A stretch of DNA of 64,000 nt from Chloroflexota bacterium (GCA_029782365.1 JAKOUW010000076.1:186001-250000), one strand, 5' to 3'. Positions 1 to 8,491 are shown, counted from the stretch's first letter. Notes: generated by a model not told the origin, from the letters alone. Translations and numbers: made by a program.

Positions 1-182
1 TTCCAAAGAAAGGTATATCATTGAAATTAACACCTATCGTTGCTGATCAAGAGCTAAATTTGCGGTATAAATATTGGGAAGGAGCTGTCGATATTCATGG
101 AAATATTGGTCCACTGCAAGTGAATGGCGTTGGATATGTAGAATTGACCGGTTACGCTGGCTCCATGGCTGGAGAGTTTTGA
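1..182 (+). CDS. C-terminal end of a lipocalin-like (CrtC/AttH-type) protein, partial
   Basis: The window opens inside a gene; the reading frame starts at base 3 and ends with TGA at 180-182, giving about 59 residues. The tail carries YWEGAVDIHG and, further on, GVGYVELTGY. This pairing is typical of the second lipocalin-like half of the hydroxyneurosporene synthase (CrtC) / AttH family. Members are hydratases or uncharacterised secreted lipocalins. The missing N-terminus prevents a firmer call, and carotenoid hydratase activity should not be assumed. The next gene starts 50 bases downstream on the same strand. Confidence 0.6.
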   Translation, partial: PKKGISLKLTPIVADQELNLRYKYWEGAVDIHGNIGPLQVNGVGYVELTGYAGSMAGEF

Positions 183-232
183 TAAACTAAGATAACAAGC
201 ACGAAGGGATAGAATATAGAAAGGAAAACTCG

Positions 233-706
233 ATGGACGAAACAATCGACCCAGAAGAGAATTTTGATGAAACATCAAGTGAACCTGCACCACAAGTAGA
301 GCAGTTTTCTGAGGCTGCTGCCAATACAGTTGCATCACAAGGCGATATCTACATGACGAACTCAGCAGCTGTGGTCGTGCAGGCGGCAGGCGATGTGTCG
401 TTGGAGTCGAGCGCGACTCTGGCAGTTATGAGTGGAGGGGACGCGTCGATCAGCAACGGTTTTTCACCTGTAGTTGTGGCCGGGGATGATCTTGATTTGG
501 CCGATTCAGCAGCCTTGAGCATCATCTCTGGAGGCAACACAACGGCAAACCAAAGCTTTGTGGGGGTGCTGATTACGGAGGAAGCCACAATTGCTGAAGG
601 CAGCCAGGTTTTGTTAAATACTCCCCAGGCTATTGCATTTGGCGCTGCGTTTGGTGCGGTTTTCGCTTTGTTTTCATGGCTTTTCCGCCGGCGAGGAAAC
701 CGATAA
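233..706 (+). CDS. tail-anchored protein with short beta-repeat units, unknown function
   Basis: 157 residues, preceded by AAAGGAAAA about 5 bases before the ATG. After an acidic N-terminus (about residues 1-35) comes a run of imperfect 15-20 residue units with a recurring GD or GG turn (QGDIYMT, AGDVSLE, GGDASIS, GDDLDLA, GGNTTAN), the look of a small beta-helix like those of bactofilin-type proteins. Residues about 133-152 form one hydrophobic segment followed by FRRRGNR, so the protein is probably a C-terminal tail anchor with the repeats in the cytoplasm. There is no signal peptide. I do not recognise a family; resemblance to bactofilins is inferred from repeat style only. Confidence 0.7.
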   Translation: MDETIDPEENFDETSSEPAPQVEQFSEAAANTVASQGDIYMTNSAAVVVQAAGDVSLESSATLAVMSGGDASISNGFSPVVVAGDDLDLADSAALSIISGGNTTANQSFVGVLITEEATIAEGSQVLLNTPQAIAFGAAFGAVFALFSWLFRRRGNR

Positions 707-710
707 AGTT

Positions 711-740
711 CAAGGTTATAAACCTTGCTGGTTGGTTTTT
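711..740 (+). terminator. probable intrinsic terminator
   Basis: CAAGGTT, a 3-base loop and AACCTTG form a perfect 7-bp stem just after the stop codon at 706. A run of five T follows at 736-740. The gap between stem and T-run weakens the call. Confidence 0.45.
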
Positions 741-742
741 CC

Positions 743-770
743 TTGACACGGCAAAGTAACGTGCTATAAT
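743..770 (+). promoter_or_regulatory. sigma-70-type promoter for rpmF
   Basis: TTGACA at 743-748 and TATAAT at 765-770 are both perfect consensus hexamers, separated by 16 bp. Transcription should begin near 777, leaving a leader of about 65 nt before rpmF. Confidence 0.85.
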
Positions 771-775
771 CGTTT

Positions 776-798
776 CGCCTGCCCAATAGGGGCAGGCG
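776..798 (+). promoter_or_regulatory. stem-loop at the very 5' end of the rpmF transcript
   Basis: CGCCTGCCC (776-784) and GGGCAGGCG (790-798) pair over 9 bp around a 5-base loop. The stem begins essentially at the predicted transcription start. Such 5'-terminal hairpins can protect an mRNA from decay; that role is inferred here. Confidence 0.55.
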
Positions 799-842
799 TT
801 ATTATGATTTTGTCATTTGACTAGTAGAAAGAGGAGTAAGAC

Positions 843-1034
843 ATGCCCCCACATCCAAAGCGCAAACATACTTCTGGTCGCCGAGACCGACGCCGCGCCC
901 ATGACGCGTTGGAAAGCGCCAATTTGGTGCAATGCGAGAACTGCGGCGAAATGCGCCTGCCTCACACTGTATGCCCCAAATGTGGCCACTATCGAGGTAA
1001 AGAAGTAATCGAAGTTAAGGAAGAAAAGAAGTGA
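843..1034 (+). CDS. rpmF: 50S ribosomal protein L32
   Basis: A 63-residue basic protein starting MPPHPKRKHTSGRRDRRR, the standard opening of bL32, a component of the large ribosomal subunit. Four cysteines arranged CENCGEMRLPHTVCPKC form the zinc-ribbon of the zinc-binding form of L32. The gene has a Shine-Dalgarno (AGAGGAG) about 8 bases before the ATG, its own consensus promoter and a terminator, so it appears to be monocistronic. L32 often neighbours fatty-acid synthesis genes in bacteria, and fabD follows here. Confidence 0.95.
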   Translation: MPPHPKRKHTSGRRDRRRAHDALESANLVQCENCGEMRLPHTVCPKCGHYRGKEVIEVKEEKK

Positions 1035-1038
1035 GAGA

Positions 1039-1063
1039 TTGCGGGCGGCTCAGCCGCCCGCAA
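1039..1063 (+). terminator. intrinsic terminator after rpmF
   Basis: A perfect 11-bp GC-rich inverted repeat with a TCA loop begins 5 bases after the rpmF stop codon. Only a short T-stretch follows, so it may also act as an mRNA 3'-end stabiliser. Confidence 0.6.
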
Positions 1064-1093
1064 CGTTTAAGGGGAATTTGTGTTTAAGGGTGT

Positions 1094-2035
1094 ATGAATA
1101 TTCAGCCTGAAACAACTGCTTTTATTTTTCCTGGCCAAGGCTCACAAACCCTCGGCATGGGCAAGGAACTGTCCGACACTTTTCCCACTGCGGCCCAAAC
1201 TTTTTTGCAAGCTGACCAAATCCTTGGGTTCTCATTATCAAGAATTGCTTGGGATGGCCCCGAAGAGTTTTTAAACGACACACTAAATACACAGCCGGCG
1301 CTGCTGGTGCACTCGATCGCTGCTCTGCGTGTTTTTCAAGAGAAAGCACCCGGCTTTCGCCCTGCATTCGCTGCGGGTCATTCTATGGGCGAGGTCAGCG
1401 CATTGGTCGCCTGTGGTGCACTACCTTTTGAGGATGCGCTTCTTTTAGCGCGCGAGCGCGGCCGCTTAATGAAACTTGCGGGGGAGATTAATCCAGGCGG
1501 GATGGCTGCGATTTTAGGTTTAGACATTCCGACACTTGAAAGAATTTGCCAGGATGCTTCTTCCAGTACCGAGATCGTGCAGGTGGCCAATGATAATTGC
1601 CCTGGCCAGGTGGTGATTTCGGGCGCATCATCCGCATTGGATCGAGCGCTCGTTGCAGCCCAACAAGCTGGAGCACGGCGGGCTGTGCGCCTGGCCGTGA
1701 GCATTGCCGCTCATTCACCTTTGATGAGCCATGCTCAAGAGGCTTTTAACCAGGCTGTGAATCGGGCGGCGTTCCGGAATCCGGTATTGCCTCTTGTTGG
1801 AAACGTGACAGCCAGACCATTGAAGACTGAAGCTGAAATCCGCTCCGATTTACAGGGACAGCTCAACAACCGGGTACGTTGGACCGAATCGGTTCAATGG
1901 ATGGCAGGCCAAGGGGTGATATCTTTTGTTGAATTTGGCGCTGGTTCTGTGCTTGGAAGCTTGATAAAACGGATCAATAAAGAGGTTAGCACCTACACAA
2001 CTGGATTGCCTGCTGATTTCGAAAAATTGGCTTGA
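1094..2035 (+). CDS. fabD: malonyl-CoA:ACP transacylase
   Basis: 313 residues, the normal FabD length. The enzyme moves malonyl from CoA to acyl carrier protein, supplying extender units for type II fatty-acid synthesis in the cytoplasm. FIFPGQGSQ near the N-terminus and GHSMGE, carrying the nucleophilic serine, at about residues 95-100 are diagnostic. The start has AAGGG only 3 bases upstream, which is close, but no better in-frame start exists. fabG follows after 95 bases with its own probable promoter. No acpP lies nearby; fabF is about 32 kb away. Confidence 0.93.
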   Translation: MNIQPETTAFIFPGQGSQTLGMGKELSDTFPTAAQTFLQADQILGFSLSRIAWDGPEEFLNDTLNTQPALLVHSIAALRVFQEKAPGFRPAFAAGHSMGEVSALVACGALPFEDALLLARERGRLMKLAGEINPGGMAAILGLDIPTLERICQDASSSTEIVQVANDNCPGQVVISGASSALDRALVAAQQAGARRAVRLAVSIAAHSPLMSHAQEAFNQAVNRAAFRNPVLPLVGNVTARPLKTEAEIRSDLQGQLNNRVRWTESVQWMAGQGVISFVEFGAGSVLGSLIKRINKEVSTYTTGLPADFEKLA

Positions 2036-2069
2036 TAATGTCTCTTAAAGGTACCTTCAACTGCCTCGG

Positions 2070-2098
2070 TTAAGTCGAGAGTCATGTTGAGGTATAAT
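2070..2098 (+). promoter_or_regulatory. probable promoter for fabG
   Basis: TATAAT at 2093-2098 is a perfect -10. The -35 at 2070-2075 (TTAAGT) is weak, with a 17-bp spacer. It lies in the 95-base gap between fabD and fabG. Confidence 0.45.
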
Positions 2099-2130
2099 TC
2101 AATCATCTTAATGTTGGCAAGGAGATTAAA

Positions 2131-2880
2131 ATGCTGAATTTTGCAGGAAAAGTTGCCTTAATTACGGGAGGGGGCAGAGGTATTGGGCGTGCCATAGGCG
2201 AAGTATTGGCCGGGCAAGGAGCCGACCTGGCGCTTGCTGATCGGTCTCTCGATTACACAGAACAGACTGCAGCCGAAATTTCGTCAGTCACCGGCCGTAA
2301 AGTCATTGCTGTCGAGGCTGACGTGGCGAATTTCAACAGCGCCAACCAGATGGTTGAAAAAGTATTGGCAGAATTTGGCAAAATTGATATTCTTGTAAAC
2401 AACGCGGGTATAACACGCGATAAATTAATTATGCGGATGGAAGAAGCCGATTGGGATGCTGTTTTATCTGTTAATCTCAAAGGGGCTTTTAATTGTTCGA
2501 AAGCCGTTGTTCGCTCGATGATGAAGCAGCGCTACGGTCGAATAGTCAATATTTCCTCAGTCTCCGGGCAGGCAGGTCAAATTGGCCAGGCAAATTATTC
2601 TGCATCCAAGGCAGGATTGATCGGCTTGACCAAAGCTTTGGCGCGTGAACTCGCTTCACGCACGATCACCGTAAACGCTGTTGCCCCTGGGTTTGTGCCA
2701 ACAGTTTTAACAAGTGATCTGTCTGATGACTTGAAAGATCAAATGGTAAAAATGACCCCCTTAGGCAGAATGGCAAAGCCAGAAGAAATTGCTTATACAG
2801 TGGCTTTCCTCGCCTCGGACGAAGCAGCCTATATCACCGGCCAGGTAATTGCTGTAGATGGCGGCATGTTTATGATGTGA
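2131..2880 (+). CDS. fabG: 3-oxoacyl-ACP reductase
   Basis: 249 residues, a short-chain dehydrogenase. Features in order: the NADP-binding glycine motif TGGGRGIG near residue 13, NNAG at about residue 90, the catalytic Ser in NISSVSG, and YSASK with catalytic Tyr and Lys at about 153-157. It reduces 3-oxoacyl-ACP in the elongation cycle. AAGGAG precedes the ATG. fabD just upstream supports the fatty-acid role over the many other SDR substrates. An Asp23 gene follows 11 bases after its stop. Confidence 0.88.
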   Translation: MLNFAGKVALITGGGRGIGRAIGEVLAGQGADLALADRSLDYTEQTAAEISSVTGRKVIAVEADVANFNSANQMVEKVLAEFGKIDILVNNAGITRDKLIMRMEEADWDAVLSVNLKGAFNCSKAVVRSMMKQRYGRIVNISSVSGQAGQIGQANYSASKAGLIGLTKALARELASRTITVNAVAPGFVPTVLTSDLSDDLKDQMVKMTPLGRMAKPEEIAYTVAFLASDEAAYITGQVIAVDGGMFMM

Positions 2881-2891
2881 AAGGAGGCGGC

Positions 2892-3251
2892 ATGAGTTCA
2901 GATCCTTACATCGAAGGAAAAACAACTATTGCCCCTGAAGTGCTCTTAACGATTGCTCGCTTAGCTGCACTTAAGACAAATGGCGTCAGTCGTCTGACGG
3001 CGGTGCCGCAGAGTTCCAAGCCATTTCTGGTAAAGCGCGGGCATGTAGGCGAAGGCGTTGCAATTGAGATCATCGACGATGTTTTCTACGCCGATCTTTA
3101 TGTGATCTTGAAAAGTGATACCCATGTGCGGGAAGTCAGCCACAATTTACAACATGAAATTGCGCGCGCGATCGCTGAAATGGTCGGAATGCAAGTTGGC
3201 CGAGTCAATATACATATAGAGGATATCGATTACATCGAAGCCGAGGCATAA
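2892..3251 (+). CDS. Asp23/Gls24 family envelope stress protein
   Basis: 119 residues. I start at ATG 2892 because AAGGAGG sits 4 bases upstream; an in-frame GTG at 2877 overlapping the fabG stop is less likely. Typical Asp23 features: an N-terminal GKTTIAPEVLLTIARLAAL and a later DLYVILKSDTHVREV, ending with a MVGMQVGRVNIHIEDI segment. In Firmicutes such proteins associate with the membrane and cell-wall homeostasis; the exact role is unknown. Its position before nusB, with only 7 bases between, matches the common order of asp23-like gene then nusB. Confidence 0.85.
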   Translation: MSSDPYIEGKTTIAPEVLLTIARLAALKTNGVSRLTAVPQSSKPFLVKRGHVGEGVAIEIIDDVFYADLYVILKSDTHVREVSHNLQHEIARAIAEMVGMQVGRVNIHIEDIDYIEAEA

Positions 3252-3258
3252 TTTTTGT

Positions 3259-3696
3259 ATGAAACCCCGCACCAGGGCGCGCAGTGTCGCCCTGCAGGCA
3301 CTTTACGAAATTGATTTGACGAATCACCCTCTCGGATCAGTACTCCAAGAGCGGTTTGATGATTCACAATTAGAACCAGAATTGGTGGAATTTGCTACCA
3401 TTATTGTCCAGGGTGTAATGCCGCTGGTTGTTGCGTTGGACACATCCATCGCAAAATATGCTCCAGAATGGCCCCTGGACCAAGTTGCCACAATTGATCG
3501 CAATATCTTGCGCATCGCGTTGTGGGAAATTGCTGTTGACCAGAAAACGCCAATCAAAGTCGCGATCAATGAAGCTGTTGAGTTGGCTAAACTGTTTGGC
3601 TCTGACAGTACGCCGCGATTTGTGAACGGTGTATTAGGCAGCCTGGTGGATCATCTCAACGACGTCATTCAAACATTGAATCATCCAAAGGTATAA
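3259..3696 (+). CDS. nusB: transcription antitermination factor NusB
   Basis: 145 residues, all-helical, opening with KPRTRARSVALQALYEID and containing DRNILRIALWEI and NEAVELAKLFGSD, all signature stretches of NusB. NusB binds boxA RNA with NusE (S10) and prevents premature termination in rRNA operons. The Shine-Dalgarno is weak, consistent with coupling to the upstream Asp23 gene 7 bases away. Confidence 0.92.
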   Translation: MKPRTRARSVALQALYEIDLTNHPLGSVLQERFDDSQLEPELVEFATIIVQGVMPLVVALDTSIAKYAPEWPLDQVATIDRNILRIALWEIAVDQKTPIKVAINEAVELAKLFGSDSTPRFVNGVLGSLVDHLNDVIQTLNHPKV

Positions 3697-3706
3697 TTCA
3701 ACAATT

Positions 3707-4273
3707 ATGGAAATTTTGGGAGTAGGTCCCTGGGAATTTTTATTGATCATTGTGCTGGCATTGGTCATTCTCGGGCCAAAAGATATGGCCAAGGCCGGTC
3801 GTACATTGGGGAAATTTATGAGGCGAATTGTGATGTCCTCTGAGTGGCAGGCTCTGCGTGCCTTTTCGAAGGAAATGACCAATATTCCAACACGGTTGAT
3901 GCGCGAAGCTCAGTTCGATGAAATATCAAAAGATATTCACCAGCAGTTAGAAGAGCCAATTAAAGAAATAGAACAGACTCTGAGTAAAACGAGTAACGAA
4001 TTGACGAGTGTTGCCCAAGAGACAGGTGGAAAAATCAACAAAGATATGCTGAGCACAGCGCAATCGATCCAGTCGGAAATCGATCTATCAGCCTGGACGA
4101 ATCCGAACACAATCCTCAGCCCAGAGAAAAACCAACCCATATCAATTGAATCGCCGCCACCGCCCACTCAACAATTCATTTCAGCTCAACCTGACCCAAT
4201 ACTTCCTTCTCCGCCCCAAGTGAAACGGGGACCTGTTTTACTGACCGCAGAGCCCGACGACCAGGATCCTTAG
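3707..4273 (+). CDS. TatA/TatB-type twin-arginine translocase subunit
   Basis: 188 residues. One N-terminal membrane helix (about 8-22, FLLIIVLALVILGP) is followed by the amphipathic helix KDMAKAGRTLGKFMRRI, the standard TatA/TatB topology. The LGP hinge is present. The rest is a charged helical region (about 60-125) and a proline-rich tail that varies among members. At this length it is closer to TatB than to short TatA proteins, but sequence alone does not separate them. It is followed after 7 bases by tatC, so the pair likely forms the receptor for folded proteins with twin-arginine signals. A TATAAT at 3692-3697 could give a promoter internal to nusB. Confidence 0.85.
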   Translation: MEILGVGPWEFLLIIVLALVILGPKDMAKAGRTLGKFMRRIVMSSEWQALRAFSKEMTNIPTRLMREAQFDEISKDIHQQLEEPIKEIEQTLSKTSNELTSVAQETGGKINKDMLSTAQSIQSEIDLSAWTNPNTILSPEKNQPISIESPPPPTQQFISAQPDPILPSPPQVKRGPVLLTAEPDDQDP

Positions 4274-4280
4274 AGGTTAA

Positions 4281-5153
4281 ATGTCGAAAAAAAAGCGCCC
4301 CAATTTATTTAAACGGATTGGCTCTTTTTTCCGTTGGCTATGGCACATCCCAGGACGGCTAATCGCATTTTTCACTGAAAAACCTGAAGAAGAGAAACCA
4401 TTTTTAGATACGGTCCAAACGGTTATCGAACACCCTCAGGAGACATTACCCCATTTATTTGCTTTACGCAATCACCTGATTCGCTCTGTCTTGTATTTAC
4501 TGGCTACGACCAGCATTGCTTTTTTGTACATCTCTCCTATCCTGGAATTTTTGGCTCGACCATTGCCAGGTGGGTTGGCAGCCCTACAAGCTGTGGATGT
4601 GACTGAGCCTGTGGGTACTGTGGTGCGTGTTTCTTTGTTGTGCGGTTTTGCGATGGCGTTCCCTCTCATCGCCTTCGAAGTCTGGGGATTCTTCGCACCA
4701 GGCCTGTATGGAAATGAGCGCCTGTACACGCTGATGGCGATTCCAGTTGCCGCGTTGTTCTTCTTACTTGGCATGGCTTTTGCATATTACTATATGCTCC
4801 CGGTAGCGCTTCCAATATTATTGAGTTTTGTCGCAGGGATTAAAACCCTGGTGAGGCCAAATTCGTATTTTCCATTTGTGGTAAACCTGATGTTCTGGCT
4901 GGGCTTATTCTCCGAATTTCCTCTGGTGGTCATGATATTGGCGCGTCTGGGGATTATCAAAGCGCGAGATTTGCTGAACCAATGGCGTTTTGCAATTGTA
5001 ATCATCGCTGTAGTTGCGGCGATGGTTACCCCGACAACGGATATTGCGAATATGAGTCTGACGATGGCGCCAATGATATTTCTGTATTTTTTGGGGATTC
5101 TTCTGGCTTTCTTTGCTCAGCGCCGCCGCCAGGCGTCGCAAAATCCTTCATAG
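4281..5153 (+). CDS. tatC: Sec-independent protein translocase TatC
   Basis: 290 residues with six membrane spans. After a basic N-terminal extension of about 55 residues it has HLFALRNHLIRSVLY, close to the E-LR-R motif of TatC that contacts the signal peptide. FAPGLYGNER matches the family's F-x-P-G-L-x-x-x-E cytoplasmic loop. TatC is the core receptor of the twin-arginine export pathway. The N-terminal extension before the LxxLRxR segment is longer than in the E. coli protein. Linked to the TatA/B-type gene by a 7-base gap. Confidence 0.92.
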   Translation: MSKKKRPNLFKRIGSFFRWLWHIPGRLIAFFTEKPEEEKPFLDTVQTVIEHPQETLPHLFALRNHLIRSVLYLLATTSIAFLYISPILEFLARPLPGGLAALQAVDVTEPVGTVVRVSLLCGFAMAFPLIAFEVWGFFAPGLYGNERLYTLMAIPVAALFFLLGMAFAYYYMLPVALPILLSFVAGIKTLVRPNSYFPFVVNLMFWLGLFSEFPLVVMILARLGIIKARDLLNQWRFAIVIIAVVAAMVTPTTDIANMSLTMAPMIFLYFLGILLAFFAQRRRQASQNPS

Positions 5154-5176
5154 TGTTTTGAATTACGGAGCAGCGG

Positions 5177-6010
5177 GTGGAAGAAAATCAAATGCAAATC
5201 GCCGAAGCTGTTGATTTTACAATGCAAGCCAGGAGGCAATCTATTGGCGGCATGGGAAAAGAAATTGTGAACTATCACCAGGACCAGGCTGGAATTTTAC
5301 CGTTTCGCATTTTGTTTCTTATGATTATTTTCCTCCTGGCGACATTCTGTGGAATCTATGGTTTCTGGAGGATGGAAAAAGCTTACACCCAATGGGGCCC
5401 GGCGGCAGCTCCTGCCTGGGGACAACCCTGGCTCTACCTGGCCGCTGGCCTCGGCAGCCTGTTTGTAATCCTTAGTTTAATATTTTTTTCCAGCAGCCAA
5501 AAGTCGCTTACCATTTACCAAAATGGGATCACCATTTTGACTGGTTTTCGCAAGATGGTTTTTACCTGGTCGGAAATTGCTGGTATCAGTTTTGCGCAAG
5601 AACGGGTTGCATGGCTGCCCTGGTGGCGATCCTACTCGGCACAAATCTGGTTTGATCATAAAAGGAAATTCGACCTCAGGAAGGTAGTTTCTACGAAATC
5701 TTTACCAGAATGTGTTACCCGCCTGAAAGCCCAAATCTATACTTTACGCGAGTCACAAAATCGGTACGAACTTTTGGAAGGAGAAAAGTTGTTTTTCGGG
5801 CCACTGCAACTGGAGAAGAGTGGTATTAGCAGGGCAAAGTGGCCTGGGAATTATCAATTCCTTGGTTGGGAAAAAATCTATAAAATCGAAATACAAAATG
5901 GTGATTTGCTGGTCAACTTAACTTCCGGTAAAACAATTCTGTACTCGGTGGGAAAAATTCCCAATCTTGAAATATTCCTGATGTTGATCAGAGAATTCCA
6001 AAATCTTTAA
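5177..6010 (+). CDS. membrane protein with PH-like domains (DUF6585-like), unknown function
   Basis: 277 residues starting at GTG 5177, chosen because ACGGAG lies 6 bases upstream; an ATG at 5192 is an alternative. Two membrane spans at about 40-62 and 85-108 are followed by a soluble cytoplasmic part. That part has two beta-rich units with the pattern seen in PH-like bacterial domains: LTIYQNGITILTGFRKMVFTW and later LFFGPLQLEKSG with LGWEKIYKIEIQNGDLLV. The second resembles the uncharacterised DUF6585 pattern. It lies 23 bases after tatC and 9 bases before a lipoprotein gene, so all may be co-transcribed. No enzyme motif seen. Confidence 0.65.
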   Translation: MEENQMQIAEAVDFTMQARRQSIGGMGKEIVNYHQDQAGILPFRILFLMIIFLLATFCGIYGFWRMEKAYTQWGPAAAPAWGQPWLYLAAGLGSLFVILSLIFFSSSQKSLTIYQNGITILTGFRKMVFTWSEIAGISFAQERVAWLPWWRSYSAQIWFDHKRKFDLRKVVSTKSLPECVTRLKAQIYTLRESQNRYELLEGEKLFFGPLQLEKSGISRAKWPGNYQFLGWEKIYKIEIQNGDLLVNLTSGKTILYSVGKIPNLEIFLMLIREFQNL

Positions 6011-6019
6011 TCCAAGAGC

Positions 6020-8491
6020 ATGAAAAATCCATTGTTGAAAAACGTTATTCTGTTTATTCTGGCAAGCTGGTTGTTTGCAGGGTGTGATGCAATTGATTCG
6101 TTCATACCGTCGCCAACAGCTACTCCACCTCCGAGCGTGCCTGAGCCCCAGGCTATGGTGACATTTCGTGTTACTTTGCCGAGTCCGCTGCCTGCAGGTG
6201 AGTCTGTCAATTTGATCCTCATCGATGAAATTACCGGCCTTCCGTTTAATCAAAAGAGAATTGCGATGACATTGGAAGACGCCAGTCATTTAATTGTGAT
6301 TGTGCCGCTCCCTATTGGCAGTTTCGTCAAGTACAGGTATGCACGCCAGGGTGCTTACCTGGCCCAGGAATATACACCGGATGGCAGACCGGTCAGGTAT
6401 AGAGGATTTAATGTAGTTGGTCCGGCCAAAGTTGAGGATATTGTCAGCCGGTGGGTGGATACAGCCAATAGCCATCCCGGAGGCAGAATTATTGGTAGCG
6501 TGGTCGATAAAGTCACCGGGAAGCCGGTTCCGGATATGCTTGTAATGGCGGGTGGAATGCAAGCCTCGACTAGTGCAAATGGTTCGTTTTTATTTGAAGA
6601 TTTGCCCCCGGGAACGCACAACCTGGTCGTCCTCGCTCCCAATGGCCAATATAAAACCTTTCAACAAGGCGCGTCCGTGGCTGTCGATTCGGCGACTCCG
6701 GCTGAAATAAGCCTTGAACCGGTGGCAATGGCCGACGTTGAATTCATTGTTCAAGTGCCGCCGGAAACGCCAGCCGGAGCTTCTGTTCGCATCGTTGGTA
6801 GTCTGGCGCAATTCGGAGCAACATTTTCGGAACAGCGAGGTGAGATCAGTATTTTGGCTGGAAAATCGCCGGAAATGGTTCTGCTCCCTGATGGTCGATA
6901 TCGAGCCAAAGTAAAGCTGCCAATCGGTGTGGAAATTCGCTACCGTTATACACTTGGGGATGGTTTATGGAATGCAGAACACACCACTTCGGGCAACTTT
7001 GGCGAACGCCGTCTGGTTGTGACCTCTGGATTACAATCCATCGAAGATTCGGTTTATACATGGAAACTATCGGATCCGGGGCCGATTACCTTCGCAGTTC
7101 GAGTACCATCCCTCACCCTGGCGCGTGAAAGGATTTCGATCCAATTTAATCCGGGTTACGGGTGGACAGAACCGCTACCCATGTGGCCTGCCGGACAAAA
7201 TAAATGGTTCTTTACGTTATTCAGCCCAATGGTCGGTGTTCAGAAGATGCAGTATCGGTATTGCCGAGAACAGGACTGTGGCAGCGCTGATGAAGCCAGT
7301 GCCACGGGGATGTTGGCGAAGGGCCGGACAGTCGAAATTCAGCCTACACCTCAGACGATATCAGACCAAGTGGATGCCTGGGCCTGGTATCAAGGGCAAA
7401 CACGCCTGGCAGTTGTGCCATCTGTTCAAGTGAAAACACGCGAGCCGGGTTTTGTTGCCGGCGTTGCGTTTCAAGCCTCGGGATACAATCCGAATTGGGA
7501 TGCGCAAATGCAAGCATCTATCCAGGATGTCTCCCAAATCAATGCCAATTGGCTGTACTTTTCACCGACCTGGGGTATTATACGAAATTCACCACCCGTA
7601 TTTGAACCTGTTCAGGGGATGGACATGCCAGTTGGCGTCATCTCGGCCACTGTTCAACTGGCGCAAAGCTCTGGCCTGAAGGTGGGTTTATTCCCGATTC
7701 TTCGATATCCTGGTGATCCTGCAGATTGGTGGCAGAATGCGCCGCGCTCTTTTCCCTGGTGGGTTAGCTGGTATGATGCGTACCGCGAATTTCTGGTAAA
7801 TTCAGCTATTCTAGCGGAGGAAACCCATTCGCGTACGCTTATTCTCGGCGCTCCGGATATCGCCCCGGCCTTACCTGAAGGTATACTGCAAGATGGAAGT
7901 GCTTCTGGCGCGCCCGCAGACGCAGAAATTCGTTGGACTGAAATCATCTCTGATGTTCGCAGCCATTTTTCGGGATCAATTTATTGGGCAATGGCATATC
8001 CCCAGCAAATTCAAAATCGATATAAATTCTTGGAAAGAGTGGATGGTATTTACGTTTTGTGGTCTGTAAAATTAGCGGATCAACAGACTTTAGACCAGGC
8101 TACCCTGGTTTCAACAGCAGGAAATGAAATTGACTCCAACCTGCTCCCCTTAGTGCAGACCTTAAGTAAGCCTCTTGTTTTAGCGGTATCGTACCCATCT
8201 GCGCGCGGTGCCTTGACAGGCTGTGTGATCGCCCAGGAAGGGATGTGCGCCTCATTCCTGGAGTTGGAAAGGCCGCAGCCAGATTTGCAAGGCGTTACTT
8301 TGGATCTGGACGAACAGGAAGCGGCGTATAACGCGATTTTCCAAGCTGTAAACCAGCGCGCCTGGTTGAGCGGGTTGGTGTCTCAAGGTTATTACATTCC
8401 TGAACCACTACAGGATAAGTCTTTATCAGTACGGGGAAAACCAGCCGCGGGCGTATTGTGGTTTTGGTTTGCTAAATTCCTGGGGAAATGA
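6020..8491 (+). CDS. large lipoprotein with carbohydrate-binding-like domains and a C-terminal TIM-barrel-like region
   Basis: 823 residues. A signal peptide with lipobox LFAGC puts the lipidated cysteine at residue 22, followed by a Thr/Pro linker. Next come a beta domain (about 45-145), a carboxypeptidase-regulatory-like fold (about 155-235, GSVVDKVTGKPVPDMLVMAG), and two further beta domains with starch-binding-like features (LPIGVEIRYRYTLGDGLWNAE). The C-terminal third (about 490-820) looks like a glycosidase barrel, with FQASGYNPNWD, INANWLYFSPTWG, LKVGLFPIL and RTLILGAPDIAPALPEG, reminiscent of GH113. Where such enzymes usually have an acidic E, this has LGAPDI, so activity is uncertain. 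Probably an outer-face polysaccharide-binding protein. Confidence 0.7.
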   Translation: MKNPLLKNVILFILASWLFAGCDAIDSFIPSPTATPPPSVPEPQAMVTFRVTLPSPLPAGESVNLILIDEITGLPFNQKRIAMTLEDASHLIVIVPLPIGSFVKYRYARQGAYLAQEYTPDGRPVRYRGFNVVGPAKVEDIVSRWVDTANSHPGGRIIGSVVDKVTGKPVPDMLVMAGGMQASTSANGSFLFEDLPPGTHNLVVLAPNGQYKTFQQGASVAVDSATPAEISLEPVAMADVEFIVQVPPETPAGASVRIVGSLAQFGATFSEQRGEISILAGKSPEMVLLPDGRYRAKVKLPIGVEIRYRYTLGDGLWNAEHTTSGNFGERRLVVTSGLQSIEDSVYTWKLSDPGPITFAVRVPSLTLARERISIQFNPGYGWTEPLPMWPAGQNKWFFTLFSPMVGVQKMQYRYCREQDCGSADEASATGMLAKGRTVEIQPTPQTISDQVDAWAWYQGQTRLAVVPSVQVKTREPGFVAGVAFQASGYNPNWDAQMQASIQDVSQINANWLYFSPTWGIIRNSPPVFEPVQGMDMPVGVISATVQLAQSSGLKVGLFPILRYPGDPADWWQNAPRSFPWWVSWYDAYREFLVNSAILAEETHSRTLILGAPDIAPALPEGILQDGSASGAPADAEIRWTEIISDVRSHFSGSIYWAMAYPQQIQNRYKFLERVDGIYVLWSVKLADQQTLDQATLVSTAGNEIDSNLLPLVQTLSKPLVLAVSYPSARGALTGCVIAQEGMCASFLELERPQPDLQGVTLDLDEQEAAYNAIFQAVNQRAWLSGLVSQGYYIPEPLQDKSLSVRGKPAAGVLWFWFAKFLGK

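Noticed and set aside
349..786. A 145-residue antisense frame over the repeat protein and the rpmF promoter
   Set aside because: It crosses a strong promoter and has no start signals; the opposite strand carries a plausible gene.
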